From Acidovorax sp. YS12 (GTDB lineage: Bacteria > Pseudomonadota > Gammaproteobacteria > Burkholderiales > Burkholderiaceae_C): 64,000 bases of DNA. A program made the translations under genes and the position numbers. Positions 10,327-20,003 of the stretch are shown here, one piece after another (position 1 is the stretch's first letter; each line of letters opens with the position of its first letter). The stretch spans positions 2,294,001 to 2,358,000 of the forward strand of contig CP053915.1 in assembly GCA_021496925.1 (NCBI GenBank), read 5' to 3'. The notes under the pieces are model-generated. The model searched no databases. It had not been told where the DNA came from and saw only the letters and a list, made by a program, of their open reading frames with translations.

Positions 10327-11748
10327 TCAGTGGGGCTTGAAGGTCACGCGATCAGGCACGGGCTTGGGCGTGCCCAGACGGGTCCACCAGGGCATCAGCA
10401 GGAAGAAGCCGAAGTAGAACAGCGTGCCGACCTGCGAAACGCGCTCGCCCACCGGCGACGGCGGCTGCACGCCCAGATAGGCCAGGATCACGAACACGAC
10501 CACGAACACGGCATACAGCCACGTGTGCCAGCCCGGACGGTAGCGGATCGAACGCGCCGGGCTCTGGTCGAGCCAAGGCAGGAAGAACAGGATGATCACG
10601 GCACCACCCATCACGACCACGCCCCAGAACTTGGCGTCGATCGACAGCATCAGCGCGATGACCACGGCGGCAGCGACCACGATGCCGCCCTTGATGAAGC
10701 CGGGCAGCTTGGCCTTGAGCACGCCAAAGCCGGCGCCCAGCACCACGCAGGCGATCAGGGCGTACATCATCTCGCTGGTGATGGCACGCAGCATGGAATA
10801 GAACGGCGTGAAGTACCACACCGGAGCGATGTGGTTGGGCGTCTTCAGCGGGTCGGCCGGGATGAAATTGTTGTACTCCAGGAAGTAGCCACCCAGCTCG
10901 GGCGCGAAGAACACCACGGCCGAGAAGATGAACAGGAACACACCGACGCCGAAGATGTCATGCACCGTGTAGTACGGGTGGAAGGGGATGCCGTCCAGCG
11001 GATGGCCCTTGGCGTCCACCGGCTTGCCGGAGCCCTTGATCTCGATGCCGTCGGGGTTGTTGGAGCCCACGTCGTGCAGGGCCAGCAAGTGGGCCACGAC
11101 CAGGCCGATCAGGACCAGCGGCACGGCGATCACGTGGAAGCTGAAGAAGCGGTTCAGCGTCGCGTCGCCCACCACGTAGTCGCCGCGGATCAGCAGCGCC
11201 AGGTCAGGACCGACGAAGGGGATGGCCGAGAACAGGTTCACGATCACCTGCGCGCCCCAGTACGACATCTGGCCCCAGGGCAGCAGGTAGCCCATGAAGG
11301 CTTCGGCCATGAGCGCCAGGAAGATGGCGCAGCCGAAGATCCACACCAGCTCGCGCGGCTTGCGGTACGAGCCGTAGAGCAGGCCGCGGAACATGTGCAG
11401 GTACACGACCACGAAGAACGCCGAGGCGCCCGTGGAGTGCATGTAGCGGATCAGCCAGCCCCAGGGCACGTCGCGCATGATGTACTCGACCGACTCGAAC
11501 GCCTTGGCGGCGTCGGGCTTGTAGTGCATCACGAGGAAGATGCCGGTGACGATCTGGATCACCAGCACCAGCAGCGCCAGCGAGCCGAAGATGTACCAGA
11601 AGTTGAAGTTCTTCGGAGCGTAGTACTCCGACATGTGCACCTTGTAGGCATCGAAGGCCGTCGGGAAACGGTTCTCGAACCAGTTGGTGAGTTTCGCGCC
11701 CGCCGAGGCGTTGGGCGAGAGTTCCTTGAATTCGCGGTAAGCAGCCAT
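10327..11748 (-). CDS. petB: Cytochrome b of the bc1 complex
   Basis: Membrane core of the bc1 complex, carrying haems bL and bH and the two quinone sites. The 473-residue protein contains 'GYLLPWGQMSYWGAQVI', the Qo-site 'PEWY' equivalent as 'APVWYFTPFYSMLRAI', and about nine hydrophobic segments. The C-terminal extension (residues about 405-455) adds one or two membrane segments beyond the eight of mitochondrial cytochrome b. Between petA (14 bases upstream) and petC in one operon. Confidence 0.96.
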   Translation of the reverse strand: MAAYREFKELSPNASAGAKLTNWFENRFPTAFDAYKVHMSEYYAPKNFNFWYIFGSLALLVLVIQIVTGIFLVMHYKPDAAKAFESVEYIMRDVPWGWLIRYMHSTGASAFFVVVYLHMFRGLLYGSYRKPRELVWIFGCAIFLALMAEAFMGYLLPWGQMSYWGAQVIVNLFSAIPFVGPDLALLIRGDYVVGDATLNRFFSFHVIAVPLVLIGLVVAHLLALHDVGSNNPDGIEIKGSGKPVDAKGHPLDGIPFHPYYTVHDIFGVGVFLFIFSAVVFFAPELGGYFLEYNNFIPADPLKTPNHIAPVWYFTPFYSMLRAITSEMMYALIACVVLGAGFGVLKAKLPGFIKGGIVVAAAVVIALMLSIDAKFWGVVVMGGAVIILFFLPWLDQSPARSIRYRPGWHTWLYAVFVVVFVILAYLGVQPPSPVGERVSQVGTLFYFGFFLLMPWWTRLGTPKPVPDRVTFKPH

Positions 11749-11762
11749 GTGTACTGTCTCCC

Positions 11763-12362
11763 TCAGGCCTTCTTGTCTTCACCGATCAGGAGCTTGGTCT
11801 CCGACAGGTACATGTGCGGCGGCACTTCGAGGTTGTCGGGCGCGGGCTTGTTCTTGAACACGCGGCCGGCCATGTCGAAGGTGGAGCCGTGGCAGGGGCA
11901 CAGGAAGCCGCCCCTCCAGTCGTCGGGCAGCGAAGGCTGCGGGCCAGCGACGAACTTGTCGGACGGCGAGCAGCCCAGGTGGGAGCAGATGCCCACGGCC
12001 ACCAGCACCTCGGGCTTGATGGAGCGCCACTCGTTGCGCGCGTACTCGGGCGTGAGCTCCGCCGGGTTGCGCTTGGATGCAGGATCGGCCAGCTGGCCAT
12101 CGAGCTTGGGCAGCTCGGCCAGTTGCTCCGGCGTGCGCTTGACGATCCACACCGGCTTGCCGCGCCACTCCACGGTGATCTTCTCGCCGGGCTTGAGGCT
12201 GGAGATGTCGACCTCGACGGCCGCACCTGCCGCCTTGGCCTTCTCAGAGGGCTGGAACGTACTCACAAAGGGGACGGCAGCAGCCACGCCGCCCACCGCG
12301 CCAGCGCAGCCGGACGCGATCAGCCACGTCCGTTTGCCGGAGTCGATCGGAGTTTCACTCAT
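11763..12362 (-). CDS. petA: Rieske iron-sulfur subunit of the bc1 complex
   Basis: Carries the mobile [2Fe-2S] cluster of the bc1 complex. In the 199-residue protein the ligands are C126 and H128 (ICSHLGC) and C155 and H158 (LCPCHG), with C131 and C157 forming the usual disulfide. The N-terminus SGKRTWLIASGCAGAVGG is a Tat-type signal anchor with KR in place of RR; tatABC lies 4.6 kb away. ATG at 12362 is chosen over an upstream in-frame ATG at 12404, because the Tat motif must be near the N-terminus. First gene of petABC; a TACAAT on the minus strand at 12405-12410 is a weak -10 candidate. Confidence 0.95.
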   Translation of the reverse strand: MSETPIDSGKRTWLIASGCAGAVGGVAAAVPFVSTFQPSEKAKAAGAAVEVDISSLKPGEKITVEWRGKPVWIVKRTPEQLAELPKLDGQLADPASKRNPAELTPEYARNEWRSIKPEVLVAVGICSHLGCSPSDKFVAGPQPSLPDDWRGGFLCPCHGSTFDMAGRVFKNKPAPDNLEVPPHMYLSETKLLIGEDKKA

Positions 12363-12456
12363 GGGGGGATCCTCGGTATGCAACGCTATTAGGGTCAACC
12401 ACAAATTGTAGCGGAGTGATAATCGCGGCCGGGGGGCTGTCGCGTGCCAAGGCGCT

Positions 12457-12485
12457 GCCCTATGTCAAGCAATAGGGCGGTTTTT
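12457..12485 (+). terminator. Hairpin with T-run in the mscL leader
   Basis: GCCCTAT/ATAGGGC, a 7-bp stem with an 8-base loop, is followed by GGTTTTT on the plus strand. It sits 30 bases before the mscL start codon, so it could act as an attenuator, or be a remnant terminator. The stem is short. Confidence 0.35.
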
Positions 12486-12514
12486 CAAGTCCGCCACCAC
12501 CGGAGCGCGCTGCA

Positions 12515-12946
12515 ATGAGCATGTTGAAAGAATTCAGGGAGTTCGCCGTCAAGGGCAACGTCATCGACCTCGCCGTGGGCGTGATCATCGGCGGCGCGTT
12601 CGGCAAGATCGTCGATTCGGTCGTCGCCGACCTCATCATGCCGCTGGTCGGCCTGGTCTTCGGCAAGCTCGATTTCTCCAACCTCTTCGTCGTGCTGGGC
12701 ACGGTGCCCGAAGGCACGGCGCGCACGCTGGACGCGCTGAAGAAGGCCGGCGTGCCAGTGTTCGCCTACGGCAGCTTCATCACCGTGGCGGTCAACTTCC
12801 TGATCCTGGCCTTCATCATCTTCATGATGATCAAGCAGATCAACCGCCTCAAGCGCGAAGCGCCCGCCGCCGAGCCCGCGCCCGAACCCGCGACGCCGGA
12901 AGACATCGTGCTGCTGCGCGAGATCCGCGACAGCCTCAAGCGCTGA
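12515..12946 (+). CDS. mscL: Large-conductance mechanosensitive channel
   Basis: Homopentameric inner-membrane channel that opens under hypo-osmotic tension. The 143-residue protein begins MSMLKEFREFAVKGNVIDLAVGV, with the first membrane helix at about residues 16-45, a periplasmic loop, the second helix at about 77-102 and a charged cytoplasmic C-terminal helix ending 'LLREIRDSLKR'. 'CGGAGC' precedes the ATG. It stands alone, divergent from petA and closed by a strong terminator. Confidence 0.96.
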   Translation: MSMLKEFREFAVKGNVIDLAVGVIIGGAFGKIVDSVVADLIMPLVGLVFGKLDFSNLFVVLGTVPEGTARTLDALKKAGVPVFAYGSFITVAVNFLILAFIIFMMIKQINRLKREAPAAEPAPEPATPEDIVLLREIRDSLKR

Positions 12947-12965
12947 AAGACACCGGCCCGCACAG

Positions 12966-13000
12966 CGCCCGTGGCATCCGCGCCACGGGCGTTTTGTTTT
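12966..13000 (+). terminator. Rho-independent terminator of mscL
   Basis: Perfect 10-bp stem CGCCCGTGGC/GCCACGGGCG with a 6-base loop followed by TTTTGTTTT. It lies between the convergent mscL and pdxA genes. Confidence 0.9.
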
Positions 13001-13003
13001 GCT

Positions 13004-14050
13004 TCACGCGGCCAGCGCGCGCGCCATGCGCACGGCCTCGATCAGGCTGGCCGCGTCGGCCACGCCGCGCCCCGCGATGTCAAAGGCCGTGCCATGGTCG
13101 GGGCTGGTGCGCACCAGCGGCAGGCCCAGGGTGACGTTCACGCCCTTGTCCACGCCCAGGTACTTGACCGGGATCAGCCCCTGGTCGTGGTACATCGCCA
13201 CCACCACGTCGAACTCGCCCGGGCGCGCGCTGGTGGCGCGCGCGCGCATGAACACCGTGTCCGGCGCGTAGGGGCCGTGCACGTCGAGCCCCTCGGCGCG
13301 CGCCTGCGCCATGGCGGGCGCGATCACCTCGATCTCCTCGCGGCCGAACAGCCCGCCCTCGCCCGCGTGCGGGTTCAGCCCGGCCACCGCGATGCGCGGC
13401 GCGCGGCCCAGGCTGCGCACCAGCGCGGCATGGGTGATGCGCAGGGTCTGCAGCACGTTGCCGAAGGTCACCGCCGCCAGCGCATCGCGCAGCGACACGT
13501 GGATGCTGACCAGCACGGTGCGCAGTTCGTCGCTGGCCAGCATCATGCGCACCGGCATGCCGGCCAGCGGCACGCCCGCGTGCTGCGCCGCCTCGGCCTG
13601 GAGCAGCTCGGTGTGGCCGGGAAAATCCACGCCCGCCGCCGCCAGCGCCTCCTTGTGCAGCGGCGCCGTCACCAGCGCCGCCAGCTCGCCGCGCAGCGCC
13701 GCGCGCGCCGCCCATTGCACGCAATGCGCGGCAGCGCGCCCCGCCTCGGCGCTGACCTGGCCCCAGGGCTGCGGCCCGGGCAGGCCGGGCAGCGCCAGCA
13801 CCGGCAGGCAGCGCGGCGGCATGTCCCACGCCGCGCGCGGGTGCGCCAGCAGCGCCACGGGCAAGGGCGGGCGGCCCGGCCCCTCGATGCACGCGGCAGC
13901 GCGGCACAGCGTGGCCAGCTCGCCCGCCACGAAGCAGCCGCGCAGCAGGTCTGGCGCGTCGCGGAACGCCTGGGCGATGATTTCCGGCCCGATGCCGGCG
14001 CTGTCGCCCTGGGTGATGGCGATGGGTTTTTCCGCGTGCGTGGAATTCAT
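13004..14050 (-). CDS. pdxA: 4-hydroxythreonine-4-phosphate dehydrogenase
   Basis: NAD-dependent oxidation and decarboxylation of 4-phosphohydroxy-L-threonine in pyridoxal-phosphate synthesis. The 348-residue protein opens with 'PIAITQGDSAGIGPEI', and shows 'VTAPLHKEAL', 'FPGHTELL' (metal-binding histidine) and 'VVAMYHDQGLIPVKYL' (a second metal histidine). The length is slightly above that of E. coli PdxA. A repeat separates it from the upstream Nif3-family gene. Confidence 0.94.
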   Translation of the reverse strand: MNSTHAEKPIAITQGDSAGIGPEIIAQAFRDAPDLLRGCFVAGELATLCRAAACIEGPGRPPLPVALLAHPRAAWDMPPRCLPVLALPGLPGPQPWGQVSAEAGRAAAHCVQWAARAALRGELAALVTAPLHKEALAAAGVDFPGHTELLQAEAAQHAGVPLAGMPVRMMLASDELRTVLVSIHVSLRDALAAVTFGNVLQTLRITHAALVRSLGRAPRIAVAGLNPHAGEGGLFGREEIEVIAPAMAQARAEGLDVHGPYAPDTVFMRARATSARPGEFDVVVAMYHDQGLIPVKYLGVDKGVNVTLGLPLVRTSPDHGTAFDIAGRGVADAASLIEAVRMARALAA

Positions 14051-14058
14051 GGTCAGAA

Positions 14059-14106
14059 GTGGCTCAAATGCCCGCCAGTCAAGCGCTGGCAGCTATCAAA
14101 AAAGTA
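14059..14106. repeat. Intergenic repeat, copy 3
   Basis: 'GGCTCAAATGCCCGCCAGTC', then 'AAGCGCTGGCAGCTATCAAA' and an A-run. Fills the 56-base gap between the Nif3-like gene and pdxA. Confidence 0.7.
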
Positions 14107-14859
14107 TCAAGCCGGGTTGGCGATGTCGATGAACTGGTGCGCCAGCCCATGCAGCGCCGCCATGTGCGCGGCCACGGCGGGCGCGCCGTAGCGCTCGGTG
14201 GCGTGGTGCCCGGCGGCGATGAAGGCCACGCCGGTCTCGCGCGCCAGGTGGGCCTGCGGCTCGGAGATTTCGCCGGTGATGAAGGCATCGGCCCCGGCGG
14301 CGATGGCGGCCTCGAAGAAACCCTGCGCGCCGCCCGTGCACCAGGCCACGCGGCGGATGGCGCGCGCGCCCTCGCCCGGCGCCAGCGTGGCCGCGCGCCC
14401 CAGCGCACGCTCCACATGGGCAGCCAGCGCCTGGGCATCGGCGAACGCCGCCGGGGCCACGCAGCCCAGTTCCTGTTCGCCAAAGCGCTGGTCGGCCTGC
14501 CAGCCGAGCACGCGCCCGAGCTGCGCGTTGTTGCCCAGTTCCGGGTGGGCGTCGAGCGGCAGGTGGTAGGCGAACAGGCTGATGTCGTGCGCCAGCAGCA
14601 GGCGCAGGCGCTCCTTCATCCAGCCGACGACGCGCCCGTCCTGGCCGCGCCAGAACAGGCCGTGGTGCACGAACAGGGCATCGGCGCGCGCGGCAATGGC
14701 GGCCTCGATCAAGGCGCGGCTGGCCGTGACGCCGCTGACGATGCGCTGGATGCCGTCCTTGCCCTCGACCTGCAGGCCGTTCGGGCCGTAGTCCTTGAAG
14801 CGCTCGGGCTGCAGCAGCCCGTCCAGGCCGCGCAGCAGTTCGTTTCGGGAAATGCTCAT
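14107..14859 (-). CDS. Nif3-like dinuclear metal-centre protein (YbgI family)
   Basis: Conserved cytoplasmic protein of the Nif3/YbgI family, sometimes annotated as GTP cyclohydrolase I type 2 although the activity is not settled. The 250-residue protein has the metal ligands H65-H66 in 'ALFVHHGLFWRG', the N-terminal 'KDYGPNGLQVEG', and the C-terminal 'AGHHATERYG' with the other histidine and glutamate ligands. It diverges from the DegS-like protease. The last codons are next to a copy of the intergenic repeat. Family call is firm, function not. Confidence 0.88.
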   Translation of the reverse strand: MSISRNELLRGLDGLLQPERFKDYGPNGLQVEGKDGIQRIVSGVTASRALIEAAIAARADALFVHHGLFWRGQDGRVVGWMKERLRLLLAHDISLFAYHLPLDAHPELGNNAQLGRVLGWQADQRFGEQELGCVAPAAFADAQALAAHVERALGRAATLAPGEGARAIRRVAWCTGGAQGFFEAAIAAGADAFITGEISEPQAHLARETGVAFIAAGHHATERYGAPAVAAHMAALHGLAHQFIDIANPA

Positions 14860-14934
14860 GCGCCGATTGTCTCAGCCTGCGCCGGGCGCGGGGATACCGC
14901 ACAATGCCGGTTTCACTGCCTCCCAAAAGAATCC

Positions 14935-16077
<1,143 letters not shown>

Positions 16078-16083
16078 TTTTCG

Positions 16084-16143
16084 CCAAGCGCTATCAAAAA
16101 AGAAGCTGCCAGCGCTTGCCACACAAGCGCTGGCAGCCTTTTT
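16084..16143. terminator. Intergenic repeat copy 4 forming a bidirectional terminator
   Basis: This copy of the repeat forms a perfect 14-bp stem (16105-16118 with 16124-16137) with a 5-base loop, followed by CTTTTT on the plus strand and by TTCTTTTTT on the minus strand. It lies between the convergent protease and tatC genes and shows how the repeat family can serve as a terminator. Confidence 0.88.
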
Positions 16144-16152
16144 GATGCCTGC

Positions 16153-16935
16153 TCAGGATTCCTCGGCTTCTTCCGGTGCCTTGGACACCTTGAGGAACCA
16201 GCCCGCGCCGAGAATGCCCACCTCGTACAGCAGGCACATTGGAATCGCCAGCGCGAGCTGCGAGATCACGTCGGGCGGCGTGACCACGGCGGCGATGACG
16301 AAGGCCACGACGATGAAGTAGCCGCGAAAGCTCTTGAGCTTGTCGACCTCGACGATGCCGAAGCGCACCAGCAGCATCACCACGATGGGCACCTGGAACG
16401 CCATGCCGAACGCCAGGTACAGCGACAGGATGGATTCGACGTACGAGGCGATGTCCGGCGTGGCCGCCACGCTCGCCGGCGTGAAGCCCTGGATGAAGCC
16501 AAACATCTTGTCGAGCACGAAGAACTGCACGAAGGCGATGCCGACGTAGGCCAGCAGGCTGCCGAAGAGGATCAGCGGCAGCGCGAACTTCTTCTCGTGG
16601 CTGTACAGGCCGGGCGCGACGAAGGCCCAGAGCTGGTAGATGATCCACGGCAGCACGGCCAGCACGGCCACCAGCATCAGCACCTTGAGCGGCACGAAGA
16701 ACGGCGTGAACACCCCCACGGCGATCAGCTTGGCGTCGGGCGGCATGTGGGCGCGGATGGGCTGGGCGATGAAGTCGATCAGCCCGTTCGGGCCGGGCCA
16801 GATGGCGAGCACGATCAGCGCCACGGCCACGCCGTAGAGGCAGTACAGCAGGCGGTCGCGCAGCTCCATGAGGTGCTGCACGAAGGGCTGCTCGGTGCCC
16901 GCGAGCTCGTCGTCTTGGGAAGGGTTCTCGGACAT
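16153..16935 (-). CDS. tatC: Twin-arginine translocase subunit TatC
   Basis: Polytopic receptor of the Tat system that binds twin-arginine signals. The 260-residue protein shows 'FVQHLMELRDRLLYCLYGV' near the N-terminus, the conserved 'FVAPGLYSHEKKFALPLILFGSLLAYVG' segment, and six hydrophobic helices. The family's conserved 'YVESILSLYLAFGMAFQVPI' is present. Last gene of tatABC, 69 bases after tatB. Confidence 0.96.
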   Translation of the reverse strand: MSENPSQDDELAGTEQPFVQHLMELRDRLLYCLYGVAVALIVLAIWPGPNGLIDFIAQPIRAHMPPDAKLIAVGVFTPFFVPLKVLMLVAVLAVLPWIIYQLWAFVAPGLYSHEKKFALPLILFGSLLAYVGIAFVQFFVLDKMFGFIQGFTPASVAATPDIASYVESILSLYLAFGMAFQVPIVVMLLVRFGIVEVDKLKSFRGYFIVVAFVIAAVVTPPDVISQLALAIPMCLLYEVGILGAGWFLKVSKAPEEAEES

Positions 16936-17004
16936 GGGAGGGGTGTTTTCAGGGGCGGGCGCAACCTGGCTTGCGCTGCGGCCCCGGGCCGCGCGGCGGC
17001 CGGA

Positions 17005-17481
17005 TCAATGGAATTTCTTGGGCCGGTAGCGCGCCACGCGCGCCGCGCCCGACAGAACCTTGGTGCGCACGCCGGCGCGTGCCTTGTACCACTGCGGCGT
17101 GGCGCCGCGCTTGAGGCGCCAGTTCTTGCCGGGGTGCTTGTAGGCCGGCGCGGGCGGCGTGTCCTCGAATGCGGAAGACGCACCATCGGCGGAGGACACA
17201 GCACCCGTGGCCTCGTTCCAGTCCTTCTCGAACGCGCGCGCCTCGGTCTGGATGGACTGCTCGACGTTGCGCGCCGCGCCCTCGACCTCGTCCTTCATCT
17301 TGCGCAGTTCGTCCAGCTCCATGCTGCGGTTCACTTCGGCCTTGACGTCGGCCACATAGCGCTGCGCCTTGCCCAGCAAGGTGCCGACGGTGCGCGCCAC
17401 GCGCGGCAGCTTCTCGGGGCCGATGACGATCAGCGCCACGGCGCCGACCAGCGCCATCTTGGACAGGCCAATGTCGATCAT
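17005..17481 (-). CDS. tatB: Twin-arginine translocase subunit TatB
   Basis: Partner of TatC in the substrate-binding complex. The 158-residue protein begins MIDIGLSKMALVGAVALIVIGPEKLPRVART, with the N-terminal membrane helix, the conserved GPEKLP hinge and an amphipathic helix; the rest is charged and flexible, ending in a basic tail 'YRPKKFH'. Eight bases after tatA. The longer C-terminal part separates TatB from TatA. Confidence 0.94.
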   Translation of the reverse strand: MIDIGLSKMALVGAVALIVIGPEKLPRVARTVGTLLGKAQRYVADVKAEVNRSMELDELRKMKDEVEGAARNVEQSIQTEARAFEKDWNEATGAVSSADGASSAFEDTPPAPAYKHPGKNWRLKRGATPQWYKARAGVRTKVLSGAARVARYRPKKFH

Positions 17482-17489
17482 GGCGTGGG

Positions 17490-17729
17490 TCAGCTCTTTT
17501 GTTTGGCTTCCACGTCGATGGTGGTCTTGTCAGCGGCCTGCTGGTTGGCCACCTGCCCCGCGGGCTTGCCTGCGGCCTCCTCGGTGGCACCGCCGTCCTT
17601 CATGCCGTCCTTGAAGCCCTTGACTGCGCCGCCCAGGTCGGAGCCGATGTTCTTGAGCTTCTTGGTGCCGAACACCATGACGACGATCAGCAGCACGATC
17701 AGCCAGTGCCAGATGGAAAACGAGCCCAT
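17490..17729 (-). CDS. tatA: Twin-arginine translocase subunit TatA
   Basis: Pore-forming subunit of the Tat system. The 79-residue protein begins MGSFSIWHWLIVLLIVVMVFGTKKL, with the short membrane helix and FGTKKL hinge of TatA, then an amphipathic helix 'IGSDLGGAVKGFKDGM' and a polar tail. First gene of the tatABC operon. Clients in this window probably include the Rieske protein and the serine hydrolase at 41.0 kb. Confidence 0.94.
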   Translation of the reverse strand: MGSFSIWHWLIVLLIVVMVFGTKKLKNIGSDLGGAVKGFKDGMKDGGATEEAAGKPAGQVANQQAADKTTIDVEAKQKS

Positions 17730-17815
17730 GAAATTCTCCTAACGAATCCGTTCATTGTAGAGGGCGGACATGGCACCGCCCGCGCATACCCGGACGGGCG
17801 TGCGGGGCGTGAACC

Positions 17816-18172
17816 TCACCCCTTGAGCCAGGGGCGCGGGCCGCCCATCACGTGGATGTGCAGGTGGTGGATCTCCTGGCCGCCCTCGTCGCCCGTGTTC
17901 ACCACGATGCGGAAACCGCCCTGCGGGTAGGGGCCGCAGCCCTGCTCCAGCGCCAGCCTGGGCGCCAGGGCCATCATGCGGCCGAGCAGTGCCTCGTGCG
18001 CGTCGCCCACCTGGGCCATGGAGGGCACGTGGTGCTTGGGCACCATGAGGAAATGGACCGGCGCCCAGGGGTGGATGTCGTGGAACGCGAAGACGTCGTC
18101 GTCTTCGTAGACCTTCTTCGAAGGGATCTGGCCCGCGATGATCTTGCAGAAAAGGCAGTTCGGATCGTGCAT
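17816..18172 (-). CDS. hinT: HIT-family purine nucleoside phosphoramidase (HinT)
   Basis: Hydrolyses adenosine phosphoramidates and acyl-adenylates. The 118-residue protein has the zinc-type CLFC (C6, C9) near the start and the catalytic histidine triad 'HHLHIHVMGG' at about 102-111. The position between the his genes and tatABC is the usual one in Burkholderiales. It follows the patatin gene by 17 bases and ends 86 bases before tatA. Confidence 0.93.
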   Translation of the reverse strand: MHDPNCLFCKIIAGQIPSKKVYEDDDVFAFHDIHPWAPVHFLMVPKHHVPSMAQVGDAHEALLGRMMALAPRLALEQGCGPYPQGGFRIVVNTGDEGGQEIHHLHIHVMGGPRPWLKG

Positions 18173-18189
18173 GGGGTGGAGAAGCGAGA

Positions 18190-19233
18190 TCAGGGAATGT
18201 CGGCGATGTTGATGGTCGGGCGCAGGCCCACGTCAGAGGCATGCGCGCCCAGCCAGCGCTCGCCCTCGGCGCGGCCGAGCGCGAACAGCTGGCGCACGAA
18301 GGCCAGGTCGGCGCGCGTCTTGCTGGCGGCGCCGAAGCCCTCCAGCAGCGCGCCGCCGTCGATGCGGTGCAGGCGCACGTCCTTGTAGCGCCGGGGGTCG
18401 AGCCGCCCTTCGGCCAGCAGCCGGCGCACAAACTCGATGGCGCGCATCTCCGCCAGCAGGCTGGCGTTGAAGGTCACCTCGTTGGTGCGCTCCATGATGT
18501 CCTGCGCCGTCTCCGGCAGCGCGCGGTGCTCGATCGGGTTGATCTGCACCAGCAGGATGTCGGCGCACTCGGTGTGGTAGATCAGCGGGTGCAGGGCCGG
18601 GTTGCCCGAGTAGCCGCCGTCCCAGTAGTGCTCGCCGTCGATCTGCACCGCCTTGAACAGCAGCGGCAGGCAGGCCGACGCCATCACCGCGTCGACCGAC
18701 AGGCGCGGCCCCGAGAAGATCTCGCCGCGCCCCGTGCGTACGTTGGTGGCGCACACGAACACCCGGGGGCCGCGCGCGCCGCGCACGTGGCACAGCGCGT
18801 CGAAATCCACCTCGCGCTCCAGCAGGCGGCGCAGCGGGTTGATGTCGAGCGGATTGGTCTGGTAGGGCGACAGCCACTGCGCCATGAGGCCGAGCACCGG
18901 GTTGTTCTGCAGCGGCACGCCCCACAGCAGGCTGCCCAGCGTGCCCACGCCCTCCCACAGCCGCGCCAGGGTCTGGCGCGCCAGCACGCAGCCGGCCGCG
19001 TGCGCGTCGCGCGCGTCCTGGTGCTGCAGCGCGGCCTGGGCAAAGCCATGGGCCACGGCCACGGCGTTCATGGCGCCCGCGCTGGTGCCGCTGATGCCTT
19101 CGAGCGCGAAGCGCCCGTCTTCGAGCAGCGCATCCAGCACGCCCCAGGTCAGCGCGCCGTGCGAGCCCCCGCCCTGCAGGGCCAGGTTCAGGGGCGCCAG
19201 CGGGGCCGCCGCGCGGGTGGTGTCGTCAGGCAT
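18190..19233 (-). CDS. Patatin-like phospholipase
   Basis: Predicted cytoplasmic lipid acyl hydrolase with a Ser-Asp dyad. The 347-residue protein has the oxyanion motif 'LQGGGSHGALTWG' (18-30), the nucleophile elbow G49-T-S51-A-G53 and the catalytic aspartate in 'DGG' (D205). There is no signal peptide or membrane helix. It overlaps the preceding small membrane-protein gene by eight bases, so the two are coupled. The substrate is unknown. It is an insertion in the otherwise conserved hisE-hinT interval, or a regular member of it in close relatives. Confidence 0.87.
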   Translation of the reverse strand: MPDDTTRAAAPLAPLNLALQGGGSHGALTWGVLDALLEDGRFALEGISGTSAGAMNAVAVAHGFAQAALQHQDARDAHAAGCVLARQTLARLWEGVGTLGSLLWGVPLQNNPVLGLMAQWLSPYQTNPLDINPLRRLLEREVDFDALCHVRGARGPRVFVCATNVRTGRGEIFSGPRLSVDAVMASACLPLLFKAVQIDGEHYWDGGYSGNPALHPLIYHTECADILLVQINPIEHRALPETAQDIMERTNEVTFNASLLAEMRAIEFVRRLLAEGRLDPRRYKDVRLHRIDGGALLEGFGAASKTRADLAFVRQLFALGRAEGERWLGAHASDVGLRPTINIADIP

Positions 19234-19612
19234 GGACCGGGCGGTCCTGGTTCATGGCCACCATGCCGCGCACGATGCGGTACAGGAACCAGATGGAGAT
19301 CAGCCCCCAGGCGATCCAGCCCGGGACGAAGAACAGCAGCCACAGCGGCGCGGTCACCAGGTACAGCACCCCGGCCCACAGCACGGTGCGGATGCGCCAG
19401 GAGAAGTGCGAGCCCTGCCAAGTGCCCTCGGCGTCGCCGCGCTTCACCAGGTCGAGCACCAGCGCGATGATGAGCAGCGCCGCGCTGGGCTGCGCGCCGG
19501 GCACGACGGCGGCCACGGCCACGATGAGGTGCAGCACGTAGCTGACCCAGCCCCAGGCCTTCAGGCCCTCGGCCTTTTCCTCGCTGGTCTGCACGTCGAT
19601 GATGTCGCTCAT
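19226..19612 (-). CDS. Small membrane protein of the DUF4870 type
   Basis: The 128-residue protein has three or four hydrophobic segments (about 20-45, 50-65, 82-105 and 108-125), starting 'MSDIIDVQTSEEKAEGLKAW'. It resembles the DUF4870 / YtxH-like family of small inner-membrane proteins; no activity is known. Its ATG overlaps the hisE stop (ATGA) and its stop overlaps the patatin start, so it is translationally tied to both. Family call is moderate. Confidence 0.7.
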   Translation of the reverse strand: MSDIIDVQTSEEKAEGLKAWGWVSYVLHLIVAVAAVVPGAQPSAALLIIALVLDLVKRGDAEGTWQGSHFSWRIRTVLWAGVLYLVTAPLWLLFFVPGWIAWGLISIWFLYRIVRGMVAMNQDRPVHA

Positions 19613-19998
19613 GGAGAACCCTCCTCGGTGGCACGCGCAACCGCCTTGCGCAAGGCTTTTTCCTCGATGCCGCTGGTGCCTTCGCGGCGCTCCAGCTCGG
19701 CGATCACGTCGGCGGGCGCCAGGCCGTAGTGGGCCAGCGCCACCATGGAATGGAACCACAGGTCGGCCACCTCGTACAGCAGCTTGGACTTGTCCGCGCC
19801 ATGGTCCACGTCCTTGGCGGCCATGACGACCTCGGTCGCCTCCTCGCCGATCTTCTTGAGGAAGGCGTCCGGCCCCTTGTGCAGCAGGCGCGCGACGTAG
19901 CTCTTGTCGGGGTCGCCAGCCTTGCGGCTTTCGATGACGGCGGCCAGGCGCGCGAGCGCGTCTTGCGGCGCGGGGGCCAGGGAATCGTTGGAACGCAT
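19609..19998 (-). CDS. hisE: Phosphoribosyl-ATP diphosphatase
   Basis: Second step of histidine synthesis, PR-ATP to PR-AMP. The 129-residue all-helical protein has the family motif 'KIGEEATEVVMAAKD' with its metal-binding glutamates and 'LLYEVADLWFHSMVAL'. It is separate from hisI, as is usual in this order; hisI lies five bases upstream. Its stop overlaps the start of the small membrane protein. Confidence 0.95.
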   Translation of the reverse strand: MRSNDSLAPAPQDALARLAAVIESRKAGDPDKSYVARLLHKGPDAFLKKIGEEATEVVMAAKDVDHGADKSKLLYEVADLWFHSMVALAHYGLAPADVIAELERREGTSGIEEKALRKAVARATEEGSP

Positions 19999-20003
19999 GG
20001 GTC

